A stretch of DNA of 64,000 nucleotides from Rhodanobacter denitrificans (GTDB lineage: Bacteria; Pseudomonadota; Gammaproteobacteria; Xanthomonadales; Rhodanobacteraceae), in the NCBI RefSeq assembly GCF_003335105.1, contig NZ_QFWQ01000007.1, positions 172,306 to 236,305 of the forward strand, read 5' to 3'. The number at the start of each line of letters is the position of its first letter. Position 1 is the stretch's first letter. Positions 19,858-32,313 of this stretch are shown here, piece by piece. Made by a program: the position numbers and the translations under genes. Under the pieces are notes generated by a model. The model saw only the letters and a list, made by a program, of their open reading frames with translations, did not search any database and was not told where the DNA came from.

Positions 19858-20160
19858 CCTCCACCCCGCTCGATAGCTGCGAAAAACCGTCGACGCTCCC
19901 CTGCGGCGAAACGGCAAGCACCATAGTTAGCACATCCGGCTGGCCGCAGGTGAATGCCGCCCACACCGGCCACCACGGTGGCACAAACGTCCATTGTGGG
20001 GCCTGCGCCTGCAGCGTTGGACATCCGCGGCCTAGGAAAATTTCCTGTGCCGCCGCCGGCGTGACCCGGGTCGCAGGCCCGCGACGCGCCCGCGGCCGGT
20101 CATGCGTTTGCGCCGTTGCCGGGGTCTGGGACAATGCCGCTTTTGACGACCGGCCAGACC
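19858..20160 (+). other. Divergent intergenic region between gspE and tatD
   Basis: This 303-bp gap must hold the promoters for the secretion operon and for tatD. I see a near-palindrome AGGAAAATTTCCT (20034-20046) and a GCCACCACGGTGGC repeat near 19970, either of which could be a regulator site. I cannot place a convincing -35/-10 pair on either strand. Confidence 0.4.
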
Positions 20161-20958
20161 ATGCAACTGCTCGATATCGGCGCCAACCTCACCCACGAGT
20201 CGTTCCACCCCGACCTCGACGCGGTGCTGCGGCGCGCGCAGGCGCATGGCGTGGGTCGTATGGTGGTCACCGGCGCCTCGCGCGACGGCAGCGGACATGC
20301 GCTCGCACTGGCGCGCGCGCATCCCGGCACGCTGTACGCTACCGCCGGCGTGCATCCCCACCACGCGGTCGACTACGACGACGCCACCGATGCGGCATTG
20401 CGCGAACTGGCGGTGCAGCCGCAGGTGCGTGCGGTCGGCGAGACCGGACTGGACTACCACCGCAACTATTCGCCGCGCGAGGTGCAGTTGGCGGTGTTCG
20501 AACGCCAGCTGCGGATCGCGGCAGACCTGCACAAGCCCCTGTTCCTGCACCAGCGCGATGCGCACGCGGATTTCGTCGCCCTGCTCCGGCGCTACCGTGA
20601 CCGGGTGCCCGGCGCGGTGGTGCACTGTTTCACCGACACCGGCGAGGCGCTGCGCGACTACCTGGCGCTGGACTGCCACATCGGCATCACCGGCTGGATC
20701 TGCGACGAGCGCCGCGGCACCCACCTGCGCGAACTGGTGCGCGGGATCCCGGCCAACCGGCTGATGCTGGAGACCGACGCGCCGTACCTGCTGCCGCGCA
20801 CGGTGCGGCCGCAGCCCAGCCACCGGCGCAACGAGCCGATGTACCTGAAGCACATCTGCGAGGAAGTCGCCCGCGACCGCGGGGAAAGCGCGGAAGTCAC
20901 CGCGGCGAACAGCACCGCGACGGCGATGGCGTTCTTCGGCCTGGCCGAAGCGGCCTGA
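20161..20958 (+). CDS. tatD: TatD-family metal-dependent deoxyribonuclease
   Basis: From ATG 20161 the 265-residue product shows the TatD amidohydrolase fold markers: DIGANLTH (metal site at the first strand), AGVHPHH, GETGLDYHRN (bridging Glu), LFLHQRDAH, VVHCFTDTG and LETDAPYLLPR (final Asp). TatD proteins are DNases with 3'-5' exonuclease activity linked to DNA repair; despite the name they are not needed for Tat transport. An in-frame start at 20116 is less likely because the family begins at the DIG strand. Its stop and that of the next gene sit in one small palindrome. Confidence 0.93.
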   Translation: MQLLDIGANLTHESFHPDLDAVLRRAQAHGVGRMVVTGASRDGSGHALALARAHPGTLYATAGVHPHHAVDYDDATDAALRELAVQPQVRAVGETGLDYHRNYSPREVQLAVFERQLRIAADLHKPLFLHQRDAHADFVALLRRYRDRVPGAVVHCFTDTGEALRDYLALDCHIGITGWICDERRGTHLRELVRGIPANRLMLETDAPYLLPRTVRPQPSHRRNEPMYLKHICEEVARDRGESAEVTAANSTATAMAFFGLAEAA

Positions 20959-20961
20959 GCG

Positions 20962-21708
20962 TCAGGCCACCCGCCCCACCTGCACGAAGAACGGCCAGCG
21001 CACCGCGCGCACCCGTTCGGGCTCGCCCCAGGCCGCAGCCAGCGCGGGGGCGGCCGCCTGCACCGCATCGCGGCCGGTGCGCTGCCGATGCCGCTGCGCC
21101 GCCGACCACGACTGCAGGTAGGCCAGGAACTGTGCGAAATCCCAGTCCGCACGCATCGTGAAGCTGGGTGCCGGCACCGGCGTAAACGGGAATGGCAACC
21201 CCTGGTAGCCGGCATCCACCAACGCGCGCTCCGGCGGCCAGTCCGGGCCCAGCGCGCCGGCGTAGAGCTCGCGCTCCACCGCATCGACCGCACGGCTGAC
21301 GCTGCAGTTGCCGTAGGCCGAGACCGCCAGCAGCGCGCCCGGCCGCGCCACGCGACGCACTTCCGCATGGAACGCCGCCAGGTCGAACCAGTGCAGCGCC
21401 TGCGACACGCCGACCAGGCTCACGCTGCCGGCGGCGAGGCTGCTGCGTTCGGCCGGCTCGGTGCGGTAATCGATGCGCGGATGCGGCGTGGCCTGTGCGA
21501 TCTGCGTTGCGCTGGGATCGGTGGCGACCACCCGCTCGAAATGCGCGGCCAGGCCCAGGCTGGCCTGGCCGTTGCCGCAGCCGGCATCCCAGGCCAGCGC
21601 GAGGTCGGGCGCCTGCGCCGCCAGCCAGTCGAACCAATCGGCCGGCGGCAGCGGACGGGCGTCGCGGTACAGCGCGGCGTGGCCGGAGAAGTGATCCTTG
21701 AAGTCCAT
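20962..21708 (-). CDS. Class I SAM-dependent methyltransferase
   Basis: The 248-residue soluble product has motif I AWDAGCGNGQASLGLA (about 39-54), the acidic strand VVATDPSATQI and the post-I region VSQALHWFDL, all typical of Methyltransf_11-type enzymes. The substrate cannot be read from sequence. It is convergent with tatD (3 bases between stops) and lies downstream of the RluE gene in the same direction. Confidence 0.85.
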   Translation of the reverse strand: MDFKDHFSGHAALYRDARPLPPADWFDWLAAQAPDLALAWDAGCGNGQASLGLAAHFERVVATDPSATQIAQATPHPRIDYRTEPAERSSLAAGSVSLVGVSQALHWFDLAAFHAEVRRVARPGALLAVSAYGNCSVSRAVDAVERELYAGALGPDWPPERALVDAGYQGLPFPFTPVPAPSFTMRADWDFAQFLAYLQSWSAAQRHRQRTGRDAVQAAAPALAAAWGEPERVRAVRWPFFVQVGRVA

Positions 21709-21752
21709 GCGGATACCGGTGCGGGGAGGATGCGCGGATTATCGCGCCATCC

Positions 21753-22286
21753 TCAGGCGAGTACGCGCGACGCGCCGGGAGCGAGCCCATCCAGCGCATG
21801 CTCGCCGATGCGCACGCGGATCAGCCGCAGGGTCGGGAAGCCGACCGCGGCAGTCATCCGGCGTACCTGGCGGTTGCGGCCTTCGCGCAGGGTCAGGCTG
21901 AGCCAGCTGGTGGGGATGGACTGGCGGAAGCGCACCGGCGGATCGCGCGGCCACAGCCAGTCCGGTTCGGCGGCGAAGGTGGCTTCGGCCGGCAGGGTCG
22001 GGCCGTCGTTCAGGACCACGCCGCGGCGCAGTGCCCGTAACGCCGCCTCGTCGAGCGTGCCCTCGACCTGTGCCAGGTAGGTCTTGGCCTGCTTGTGGCG
22101 CGGGTCGGTGAGCCGATGCGCCAGCCGGCCGTCGTCGGTCAGCAGCAGCAGCCCCTCGCTGTCCTGGTCAAGCCGGCCGGCTGCGTAGACGCCCGGCTGA
22201 CGCACGAAGTCGGCCAGCGTGGGGCGGCCGCGATCGTCGGTGAACTGGCACAGCACGCCGTACGGCTTGTTCAACGCGATCAGCAT
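21753..22286 (-). CDS. rluE: 23S rRNA pseudouridine synthase RluE-type
   Basis: ATG 22286 gives 177 residues starting [15 protein letters not shown]. The catalytic Asp lies in [15 protein letters not shown], and GRNRQVRRM is the RNA-binding motif of the RluB/E/F branch. There is no S4 domain, and the short length fits RluE, which modifies U2457 of 23S rRNA in E. coli. The start lies 11 nt past the stop of the upstream methyltransferase-like gene, so the two are probably co-transcribed. Confidence 0.88.
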   Translation of the reverse strand: MLIALNKPYGVLCQFTDDRGRPTLADFVRQPGVYAAGRLDQDSEGLLLLTDDGRLAHRLTDPRHKQAKTYLAQVEGTLDEAALRALRRGVVLNDGPTLPAEATFAAEPDWLWPRDPPVRFRQSIPTSWLSLTLREGRNRQVRRMTAAVGFPTLRLIRVRIGEHALDGLAPGASRVLA

Positions 22287-22297
22287 GCGCGCCCGGC

Positions 22298-23221
22298 TCA
22301 GGGCGTCGAAGCCGCCGCCGGCTTCACGAAGCGCAGGGTCATCCGGTCGGACTCGCCGATCGCCTGGTACTTCGCCTTGTCCTTTTCGCCCAGGGTGAGC
22401 GTGGGCGGCAACGTCCACACGCCCTTCGGATAGTCCCTGGTGTCCTTCGGATTGGCGTTGATGTCGCTGCTTTCGTCCAGCGTGAAACCGGCGTCGGTGG
22501 CCAGCTTCACGACATAGCGGGTGGGCAGGTATCCGCTCGACTTCACGGCTTCCAGCGTGGCGTCGTCGTCGGCGCGGTGGTCGACCACGCCCAGCACACC
22601 TCCCGGTTTCAGCACCGCGAAGAACGCCTTGAACATCGCCGGCGCGGTGCCGGCCACCACCCAGTTGTGCACGTTGCGGAAGGTCAGCACCAGGTCGGCC
22701 GAGCCCGCCGGGCCGAGTACCGGCGCCTTCGGGTCGAAGGTGACGATCGTGGCCTTGCCGTAGTGCGCCGGGTCGGCGGCGAATTTGCGGCGCAGCGTGC
22801 TGTCGTCGCTGCGGGCCTCGGCGTCGGCGGCGGGCGCCTTCTCCGCGGCGATGTAGCGGCCGTTGTCACGCAACAGCGGCGCCAGGATCTCGGCGTACCA
22901 GCCGCCGCCGGGGGTGATCTCGATCACCGTGCGGTCCGGCCGCACGCCGAAGAACTGCAAGGTGGCCTTGGGATGGCGGTACGCGTCGCGGGCGCGGTTC
23001 GCCGCCGGGCGCCAGCTGCCGGCCAGCACGCCGTCCAGCTGCGAAGCGGTGAAGTCGCGGGCGCTGGTCGGCGGCACCAGTGCGTCGCTCGGCTGGTCCG
23101 GCGGAACCGAGACGGGGGGTACCGCCTGGGCAGCGGCCGCCAACGCCGGGCAGGCCGCCAGCAACGTGGCCGCCACGAGGCTCGCCAACCCCGTCCTGGC
23201 CGCCTGTGTCCTGTGTTTCAT
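22298..23221 (-). CDS. Exported class I methyltransferase-like protein (COG4798 type)
   Basis: ATG 23221 has AAGGAG upstream and opens a signal peptide whose end (LLAACPALA) could be a lipobox or a normal cleavage site. The 307-residue product then has a methyltransferase-like fold: [17 protein letters not shown] for motif [13 protein letters not shown] for the post-I strand and [14 protein letters not shown]. Secreted predicted methyltransferases of this type are common in proteobacteria but their substrate is unknown, and SAM supply outside the cytoplasm is unexplained. Confidence 0.82.
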   Translation of the reverse strand: MKHRTQAARTGLASLVAATLLAACPALAAAAQAVPPVSVPPDQPSDALVPPTSARDFTASQLDGVLAGSWRPAANRARDAYRHPKATLQFFGVRPDRTVIEITPGGGWYAEILAPLLRDNGRYIAAEKAPAADAEARSDDSTLRRKFAADPAHYGKATIVTFDPKAPVLGPAGSADLVLTFRNVHNWVVAGTAPAMFKAFFAVLKPGGVLGVVDHRADDDATLEAVKSSGYLPTRYVVKLATDAGFTLDESSDINANPKDTRDYPKGVWTLPPTLTLGEKDKAKYQAIGESDRMTLRFVKPAAASTP

Positions 23222-23297
23222 GGATGACTCCTTGGCATGGTGGTCGTCCGGACCTGCCGCACTGTCGCGCAAACCTTGTGCAGGACCGGTAGACGAT

Positions 23298-23960
23298 TCA
23301 GAACGGCCGCGGGCAGACCGACTGCAGGCCGTCGATGTGTTCGTGCAGGTCCGGCGCGATACCTTGCCACATCGGGTCGAGGATGAAGTCGATGCCTTCG
23401 TAGCGAGCCAGCTTCGCGGCCGGGATGAAATCCGCATCGCCGGCGACCAGGATGATCTGGTCGACCAGCTTCTTGTAGGTCAGCGCGGCGATGTCGATGC
23501 CGATCTTCATGTCGACCTGGGTCTGGCGCATGTCCGGCTCGAAGTGCTCGTCGCCCAGGTCGTCCCAGCGCAGGTTGCCCTCGCGCAGCTGCTGGTAGGC
23601 GCCGCGCTTCAGCTGCCACTCGCCGCGCTCGGCCAGCCGGCCCAGCCGCAGCGCCATCTTGCGCTGGCGGCGCAGCTGGTCGTGCAGCTCGCGACGGAAC
23701 GCGGCGGCGCCGGTGCGGCCGAAGTCGATGCTGTCGCCGCTGATCGGCCTGACGAAGCTCTTTTCCAGCGGCGGGCAGTCGTAGAAGTAGATGCGGTAGA
23801 GCTGCTCGCGCGGTCTGTCGACCGCCTTGAGGTGTTCCAGCGCCATGCCGAACAGGGTCTTCGCCACCGCGCGCGCATCGTTCGCGTCGCGCTCGCCGTA
23901 GACCTTGCGGTAGCGGGCGAGGAAGAAGGCGCCGTCGACGAGGATGGCGGTGCGGTTCAT
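23298..23960 (-). CDS. NYN-domain (LabA/DUF88-type) putative RNase
   Basis: The 220-residue product matches the PIN-like NYN fold: TAILVDGAFFL with the first Asp at residue 9, MKIGIDIAAL near the middle and ILVAGDADFIPA with the paired acidic residues. Such proteins are predicted metal-dependent ribonucleases; bacterial roles are mostly unassigned. It is monocistronic-looking, with short gaps on both sides and no clear partner. Confidence 0.85.
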   Translation of the reverse strand: MNRTAILVDGAFFLARYRKVYGERDANDARAVAKTLFGMALEHLKAVDRPREQLYRIYFYDCPPLEKSFVRPISGDSIDFGRTGAAAFRRELHDQLRRQRKMALRLGRLAERGEWQLKRGAYQQLREGNLRWDDLGDEHFEPDMRQTQVDMKIGIDIAALTYKKLVDQIILVAGDADFIPAAKLARYEGIDFILDPMWQGIAPDLHEHIDGLQSVCPRPF

Positions 23961-24042
23961 GGGACAACCTTATGGATGTGCTGGCATAACGAGGATGGGC
24001 GACGCCGGCAGGATGGGGCCGGCGGCGCGTGCCTATTCTACG

Positions 24043-26152
<2,110 letters not shown>

Positions 26153-26169
26153 CTTGAATATTCCTCAAG
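26153..26169 (+). promoter_or_regulatory. Candidate LysR-type operator
   Basis: CTTGA ATATTCC TCAAG: perfect 5-bp arms with the T-N11-A spacing typical of LysR sites. It overlaps the Shine-Dalgarno region of the LysR gene itself and lies 93 bases before the divergent small gene. Confidence 0.5.
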
Positions 26170-26261
26170 CCTGACTTGCGAATATATCGCTTTTTGGCGG
26201 CCTTCGGCGTGCGTATCTTGAGCTCTCCCCAAGCCACAAGCCCTCCCAAGGAGGCTTCCCC

Positions 26262-26441
26262 ATGAACTCGCTGTGGAAAGATCTGCTGTTCCTGCACGGC
26301 CATCTGGTGCACAAGGAGGACCTGGACTGGCGCCCGGACCCGGAGCCCGCTCCGAACCGGGCCAGCGACGCCGCCAAGGCCCGGCGCAATGTGCTGGCGT
26401 GCTGCGCCGGCGTGTGGCCACGGATCATGGCTCCGCGTTGA
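26262..26441 (+). CDS. Small conserved-looking protein of 59 residues
   Basis: ATG 26262 follows a full AAGGAGG 7 nt upstream. The product opens MNSLWKDLLFLHGHLVHK, continues with a Pro/Asp-rich stretch and ends with CC and a basic tail. No signal peptide or membrane helix is evident. I recall similar unnamed small proteins starting MNxLWxDLLFLHGH in Xanthomonadales, but cannot check. It sits between a divergent LysR gene and a downstream aldo/keto reductase on the same strand (106-nt gap), so joint regulation is likely. Function unknown. Confidence 0.7.
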   Translation: MNSLWKDLLFLHGHLVHKEDLDWRPDPEPAPNRASDAAKARRNVLACCAGVWPRIMAPR

Positions 26442-26547
26442 GGGTCGCCCGGGCTTGAATACCGCGGATATGCAGCCACTTCGTATGGACCGCGCGCCGC
26501 CTGCCGGGTCGCGCGCGGATTCTGCCCGCCGCACTCCGAGGTATTCC

Positions 26548-27492
26548 ATGCACACGCGTCCGCTCGGCAACTCGCCGCTCTCCATCGCCCCGCTCGCCTT
26601 CGGCGGCAATGTGTTCGGCTGGAGTGCCGACGAGAAGCGCTCGTTCGAACTGCTCGACGCGTTCGTCGATGCCGGCGGCAACCTGATCGACACCGCGGAT
26701 GTCTATTCGGCCTGGGTGCCGGGCAACTACGGCGGCGAGTCGGAAACCATCATCGGCAAGTGGCTGAAGCAGAGCGGCAAGCGCGATCGGGTGGTGATCT
26801 CGACCAAGGTGGCCAAGTGGGCCGAACAGCCGGGCCTCTCGCCGGTCAACATCCAGCAGGCGGTGGACCGCTCGCTGCAGCGCCTGCAGGTCGACTGCAT
26901 CGACCTGTACCAGGCGCACGAAGATGACGCCAGCGTGCCGATGGAAGAAACCCTGGGCGCCTTCGCCCGGCTGATCGAGGCCGGCAAGGTGCGCGTGATC
27001 GGCGCCTCCAACTTCAGCGCCGCGCGCTTCGCCGACGCGCTGGCCATGTCGAAACAGCACGGCCTGCCGCGCTACGAAAGCCTGCAGCCGGAATACAACC
27101 TGGTCAGCCGCACCGGCTACGAGCGGGAACTGGAGCCGCTGATCCGCCGCGAGTGCATCGGCGTGATCAGCTACTACGCGCTGGCGAGCGGCTTTCTCAG
27201 CGGCAAGTACCGCAGCGCGGCCGACCTGGCGAAGAGCGCCGCACGCGGCGGCTCGGTGAAGAAATTCCTGAACCCGCACGGCCTGCAGGTACTGGCCGCA
27301 CTGGACGCGGTGGCCGCCGCGCACCACGCCACCCCGGCCCAGGTCGCGCTGGCCTGGCTGATCGCCCGCCCCGGCCTCACCGCGCCGATCGTCAGCGCCA
27401 CCAGCGTGGAGCAGCTGCGTGAACTGCTCGGCGCCACCTCACTGCAGTTGAGCGACAACGAGATTGCGCAGCTCGACCTGGCCAGCGCCTGA
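26548..27492 (+). CDS. Aldo/keto reductase
   Basis: ATG 26548 has GAGG upstream and gives 314 residues starting MHTRPLGNSPLSIAPLAFGG. The AKR barrel carries the catalytic tetrad: Asp in LIDTADVYSAW with Tyr four residues on, Lys in VVISTKVAKW and His in DLYQAHEDD. The C-terminal IVSATSVEQLREL binds the NADPH adenosine. It resembles the AKR11/12-like YghZ/Tas branch of general stress reductases. Likely NADPH-dependent reduction of an aldehyde or ketone; substrate unknown. Confidence 0.92.
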   Translation: MHTRPLGNSPLSIAPLAFGGNVFGWSADEKRSFELLDAFVDAGGNLIDTADVYSAWVPGNYGGESETIIGKWLKQSGKRDRVVISTKVAKWAEQPGLSPVNIQQAVDRSLQRLQVDCIDLYQAHEDDASVPMEETLGAFARLIEAGKVRVIGASNFSAARFADALAMSKQHGLPRYESLQPEYNLVSRTGYERELEPLIRRECIGVISYYALASGFLSGKYRSAADLAKSAARGGSVKKFLNPHGLQVLAALDAVAAAHHATPAQVALAWLIARPGLTAPIVSATSVEQLRELLGATSLQLSDNEIAQLDLASA

Positions 27493-27519
27493 TCACCCGA
27501 TCGCAACGATGCGTCCTTC

Positions 27520-27594
27520 GTAGGGCGGGCACGGCCCGCCAGCTCTTGCTTCGCATGGTACGGCAATGAAGAGCGGCGGGCGGTGCCCGCCTAC
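27520..27594 (+). repeat. REP-like palindromic pair (BIME-type) between convergent genes
   Basis: Arm 1 (27520-27540) reads GTAGGGCGGGCACGGCCCGC plus C; the reverse complement of arm 2 (27575-27594) is GTAGGCGGGCACCGCCCGCC, nearly the same. Each arm can also fold on itself. REP units of this GTAGG..GCGGGCAC kind are familiar from Xanthomonadales. It may also serve as a terminator for both convergent genes. Confidence 0.65.
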
Positions 27595-27599
27595 CGGCG

Positions 27600-28637
27600 T
27601 CACTCGGGTGCGTCGATCTGGTAGCCCTCGGCCTGCAAGGCGGCGAGGTAACCGTCCGGCTTCAGCAGTTCGTCCATCGGCAGCAGGGCGAAAGTCTGCG
27701 CATTGGCGGCCAGCGCCTTGCGCGCGGCAGCCAGCCACACGGCGCGCTGCTTCGCCGGAACGTCGTCGAGGCCGAGCGTCTGCGCAAAACCGGCGCCGGT
27801 GATTGCCGCCACGCAGGCGTCGCGACGATCGCTGTCGGGCAGTTCGTGCAGCGCCTGCAGGTCGCCCGTGGCCCAGGCGTTGGCGCGCGCGGTCATCGCC
27901 GGCATGTCGTGCTCGACGCTGTCCAGGGTGCGGATGAAGCAGGTGGTGTCGCGCGGCGCCGCCTGCCGGAACGCCTTGATCGCCGCCCGCGGGTGCTCGA
28001 TCAGCACGGGGTAGTCGGTCGGCAGTTCAGGCACGCCGCGGCGTTTGGCCAGCTCGTCCACGCTCGCCTCGACCCCGCCGGAACGGCTGAGCCCGTTCGC
28101 CTTCAGCGCCTTCTTGTACAGCTCCTGCGCGGCGAACAGCGGGCGCCAGCGCTCGACGCTGCGGTCGTCACCCAGATACTTCTGCTTCAGCACCTGCCAG
28201 CGCGCATACACCGGCGGCGGCAGCACCTGTTGCAGGGTTTCGCCGTCGTCGTTCTTGCGCGCGCCATAAGCCGAAGGCAGCAGGAACAGCTTGCCGAGAA
28301 AACCCACGTCGGCCTTCAGCTTCACCGCCGGCGCCAGCAGCACCTGCTGCGAGCCGGCGATCGCCTGCTCCACCTCGCGCGACTGCCACTGCATCGCGCG
28401 CGGCAGCGGGGACAGCGTGCCCAGCACCCACAGCACATGCCCGTCCTTGCTCACCTTCCACAGGCCCGGCCCGGGCACCACGCCGCTCACCACCACCACC
28501 GGCAGGTTGGCCACGTCCTGCAGCGACGGCCGCGCGGCCGTGCTGGCCGCCGTCGGCACCTGGGCAGGCGCCGCGGGCACGCCTGCGGGCGCGAGGACAC
28601 CCGACACGAGCAGGAAAGCCAGGGGCAGCAGGCGCAT
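27600..28637 (-). CDS. TraB/GumN-family exported protein
   Basis: ATG 28637 opens a signal peptide (MRLLPLAFLLVSGVLAPAGV). The 345-residue product then shows LWKVSKDGHVLWVLGTLSPLP, the first strand of the TraB/GumN (Tiki-like) fold, and a later FALLPMDELL near the C-terminus. In Tiki-type enzymes the first motif is GxxHxxP; here that His is replaced by Leu-Ser, so a metal-dependent activity is doubtful. Function unknown; members are often periplasmic. Confidence 0.8.
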   Translation of the reverse strand: MRLLPLAFLLVSGVLAPAGVPAAPAQVPTAASTAARPSLQDVANLPVVVVSGVVPGPGLWKVSKDGHVLWVLGTLSPLPRAMQWQSREVEQAIAGSQQVLLAPAVKLKADVGFLGKLFLLPSAYGARKNDDGETLQQVLPPPVYARWQVLKQKYLGDDRSVERWRPLFAAQELYKKALKANGLSRSGGVEASVDELAKRRGVPELPTDYPVLIEHPRAAIKAFRQAAPRDTTCFIRTLDSVEHDMPAMTARANAWATGDLQALHELPDSDRRDACVAAITGAGFAQTLGLDDVPAKQRAVWLAAARKALAANAQTFALLPMDELLKPDGYLAALQAEGYQIDAPE

Positions 28638-28683
28638 CACGGCACACTCCGGTTTCGAAGGCCGCCATTGTCGCAGGGCGATA

Positions 28684-28841
28684 CTGAGAGGTTGTGAACT
28701 TTTCAACCTCTCAGGCCGGCCACGGAGGGCCGGGCATGAAACAGTCACCCCAGTGACTGTTTCATGTGAGCGAGTCCGGGCGTGTACCGGACTCGCGACT
28801 GAAGAAAACCACAGGAAGTGGTTTTCTTCACAAGCTCTGAG
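28684..28841 (+). repeat. Nested-palindrome element with imperfect terminal inverted repeats
   Basis: Five consecutive perfect inverted repeats: 28684-28694/28704-28714 (11 bp), 28716-28721/28728-28733 (6 bp), 28735-28748/28753-28766 (14 bp), 28770-28779/28787-28796 (10 bp) and 28800-28812/28818-28830 (13 bp). The outer ends, CTGAGAGGTTGTGAA (28684-28698) and the complement of 28827-28841 (CTCAGAGCTTGTGAA), match at 13 of 15 positions. No coding frame explains it. It looks like a small non-autonomous palindromic element or a structured RNA. No target duplication is visible. Confidence 0.6.
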
Positions 28842-28860
28842 CGGAAGGTTGCCGGCCGGC

Positions 28861-28894
28861 AAAAGCCAACGGGGCACCGCGGGGTGCCCCGTTG
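28861..28894 (-). terminator. Rho-independent terminator of isocitrate dehydrogenase gene
   Basis: Stem CAACGGGGCACC / GGTGCCCCGTTG (28867-28878 and 28883-28894) with loop of four, followed on the minus strand by GGCTTTTG. It lies 20 bases after the stop of the dehydrogenase gene. Confidence 0.8.
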
Positions 28895-28914
28895 CCTGAC
28901 GCAGGAGCGGCAGT

Positions 28915-31356
<2,442 letters not shown>

Positions 31357-31369
31357 TCAGCGTTGCAGC

Positions 31370-31894
31370 TTATTTCACCGAGAAATCCTTGCTGGCGACC
31401 TGGTTGCCGTTCAACGAGATCTGCACCTTGTAGTCTCCGGTCGGGAAACCGTCCGGCTTGCTGATCATGAACGCGGTGGTCTGCGGGCCCGTCGCATTGA
31501 GCGACTTGCTGTCCTCATGCACCACCTGGCCGTCCTGGGTGGTCCATTTCGCCGACAGCGTGGCATTGCCGCTGCCGCTGGTGTCGACCGAGGCGTAGAT
31601 GGTGTCCTTCGGCGCGAAACTGGTGCCGCTGGCGAGGATCTTGTGGTTCGCGTCGACCGTCGAACCCAGTTCCACCGAGCCGACCGTGACCGCGGCCGGC
31701 GCACTGTTGTTCATGGCCATCGGCGCCGTCGAAGCGGGTGTCGGTGCAACTGGCGGCGTCGGTGCCGTCGCAGCGGGTGGCGGCGTGCCCGATGGCGCCG
31801 GCGCCGTCGATTCGTCCTTCTTGCCGCACGCGCTCAAGGCCAGCATCGCAGCCAGCGACGCGGCAAGGACCAAGGGTTGGCGAGTGATCTTCAT
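31370..31894 (-). CDS. Putative outer-membrane or periplasmic lipoprotein
   Basis: The 174-residue product has a lipoprotein signal with lipobox LSAC (Cys23), a Pro/Ala/Thr-rich linker (about 30-68) and a C-terminal beta domain. That domain holds two short repeats of the pattern seen in Ig-like ligand-binding folds (ILASGTSFAPKDTIYASV and GDYKVQISLNG). The latter resembles domains that extend or modulate periplasmic enzymes. The start has GGAGGTAG upstream. Function unknown. It lies just downstream of a decayed LysM gene. Confidence 0.8.
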   Translation of the reverse strand: MKITRQPLVLAASLAAMLALSACGKKDESTAPAPSGTPPPAATAPTPPVAPTPASTAPMAMNNSAPAAVTVGSVELGSTVDANHKILASGTSFAPKDTIYASVDTSGSGNATLSAKWTTQDGQVVHEDSKSLNATGPQTTAFMISKPDGFPTGDYKVQISLNGNQVASKDFSVK

Positions 31895-31910
31895 GGAGCT
31901 ACCTCCTGCT

Positions 31911-32205
31911 TCAGGACTTGGCGGAAATATTCAGGACCTGGCCGACCCTGATCCGGCCCAGAGAACTGGTCGCGGAGAACTGGTCGCGATTGGCGGCGGG
32001 AATCTGCGTCCACGCGTTCGCATGGGTGTTTCGCGATCCTCGCCAGGTAACCGCCGGCCACCACGGTATGGCCGGCGACCTCCTCGGCGGTGGAACCGAC
32101 CCGTGACTGCACGTGGCCTGGTGCCGCCCTGGCGGCGCAGCCAGCGGGTGGAGTTCGCTCCGCCCCGCACATCGCAAAATCAACCTTGCCGGCCTCGTCG
32201 TCCAT
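31911..32205 (-). pseudogene. Decayed LysM-domain protein gene
   Basis: One frame reads SRVGSTAEEVAGHTVVAGG then YLARIAKH; a second frame continues NAWTQIPAANRDQFSATSS and IRVGQVLNISAKS before a stop. Joined, they form one LysM domain (peptidoglycan binding) of the type found in small single-LysM proteins, but a frameshift separates the halves and a few residues are missing between them. The N-terminus MDDEAGKVDFA also fits such proteins but is split from the rest by about 19 unrelated residues. A 14-bp tandem duplication lies in the second half. The gap to 32313 holds nothing else clear. Confidence 0.7.
31961..31988 (+). repeat. 14-bp perfect tandem duplication
   Basis: GAGAACTGGTCGCG occurs twice head to tail (31961-31974 and 31975-31988) inside the LysM remnant. 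Fourteen is not a multiple of three, so it shifts the frame, and it brings the final IRVGQVLNI segment into the frame of NAWTQIP. Confidence 0.9.
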
Positions 32206-32313
32206 CGCACGCCACTTCGTCCGCGAACGGGGTCAGTGGTAACCACCTTGCGGTTAACGGGTTGTGAGTGTGGCGGCAAAGCGTTCAGCTGGAGGCCACG
32301 GGAAGCGGCCGGA

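Noticed and set aside
20034-20046. Operator AGGAAAATTTCCT upstream of gspE/tatD
   Set aside because: A short AT-rich near-palindrome could arise by chance and no regulator is nearby; kept only as a note.
28735-28766. 14-bp perfect hairpin as a simple terminator
   Set aside because: There is no T-run on either side and it is one of several stems in a row.
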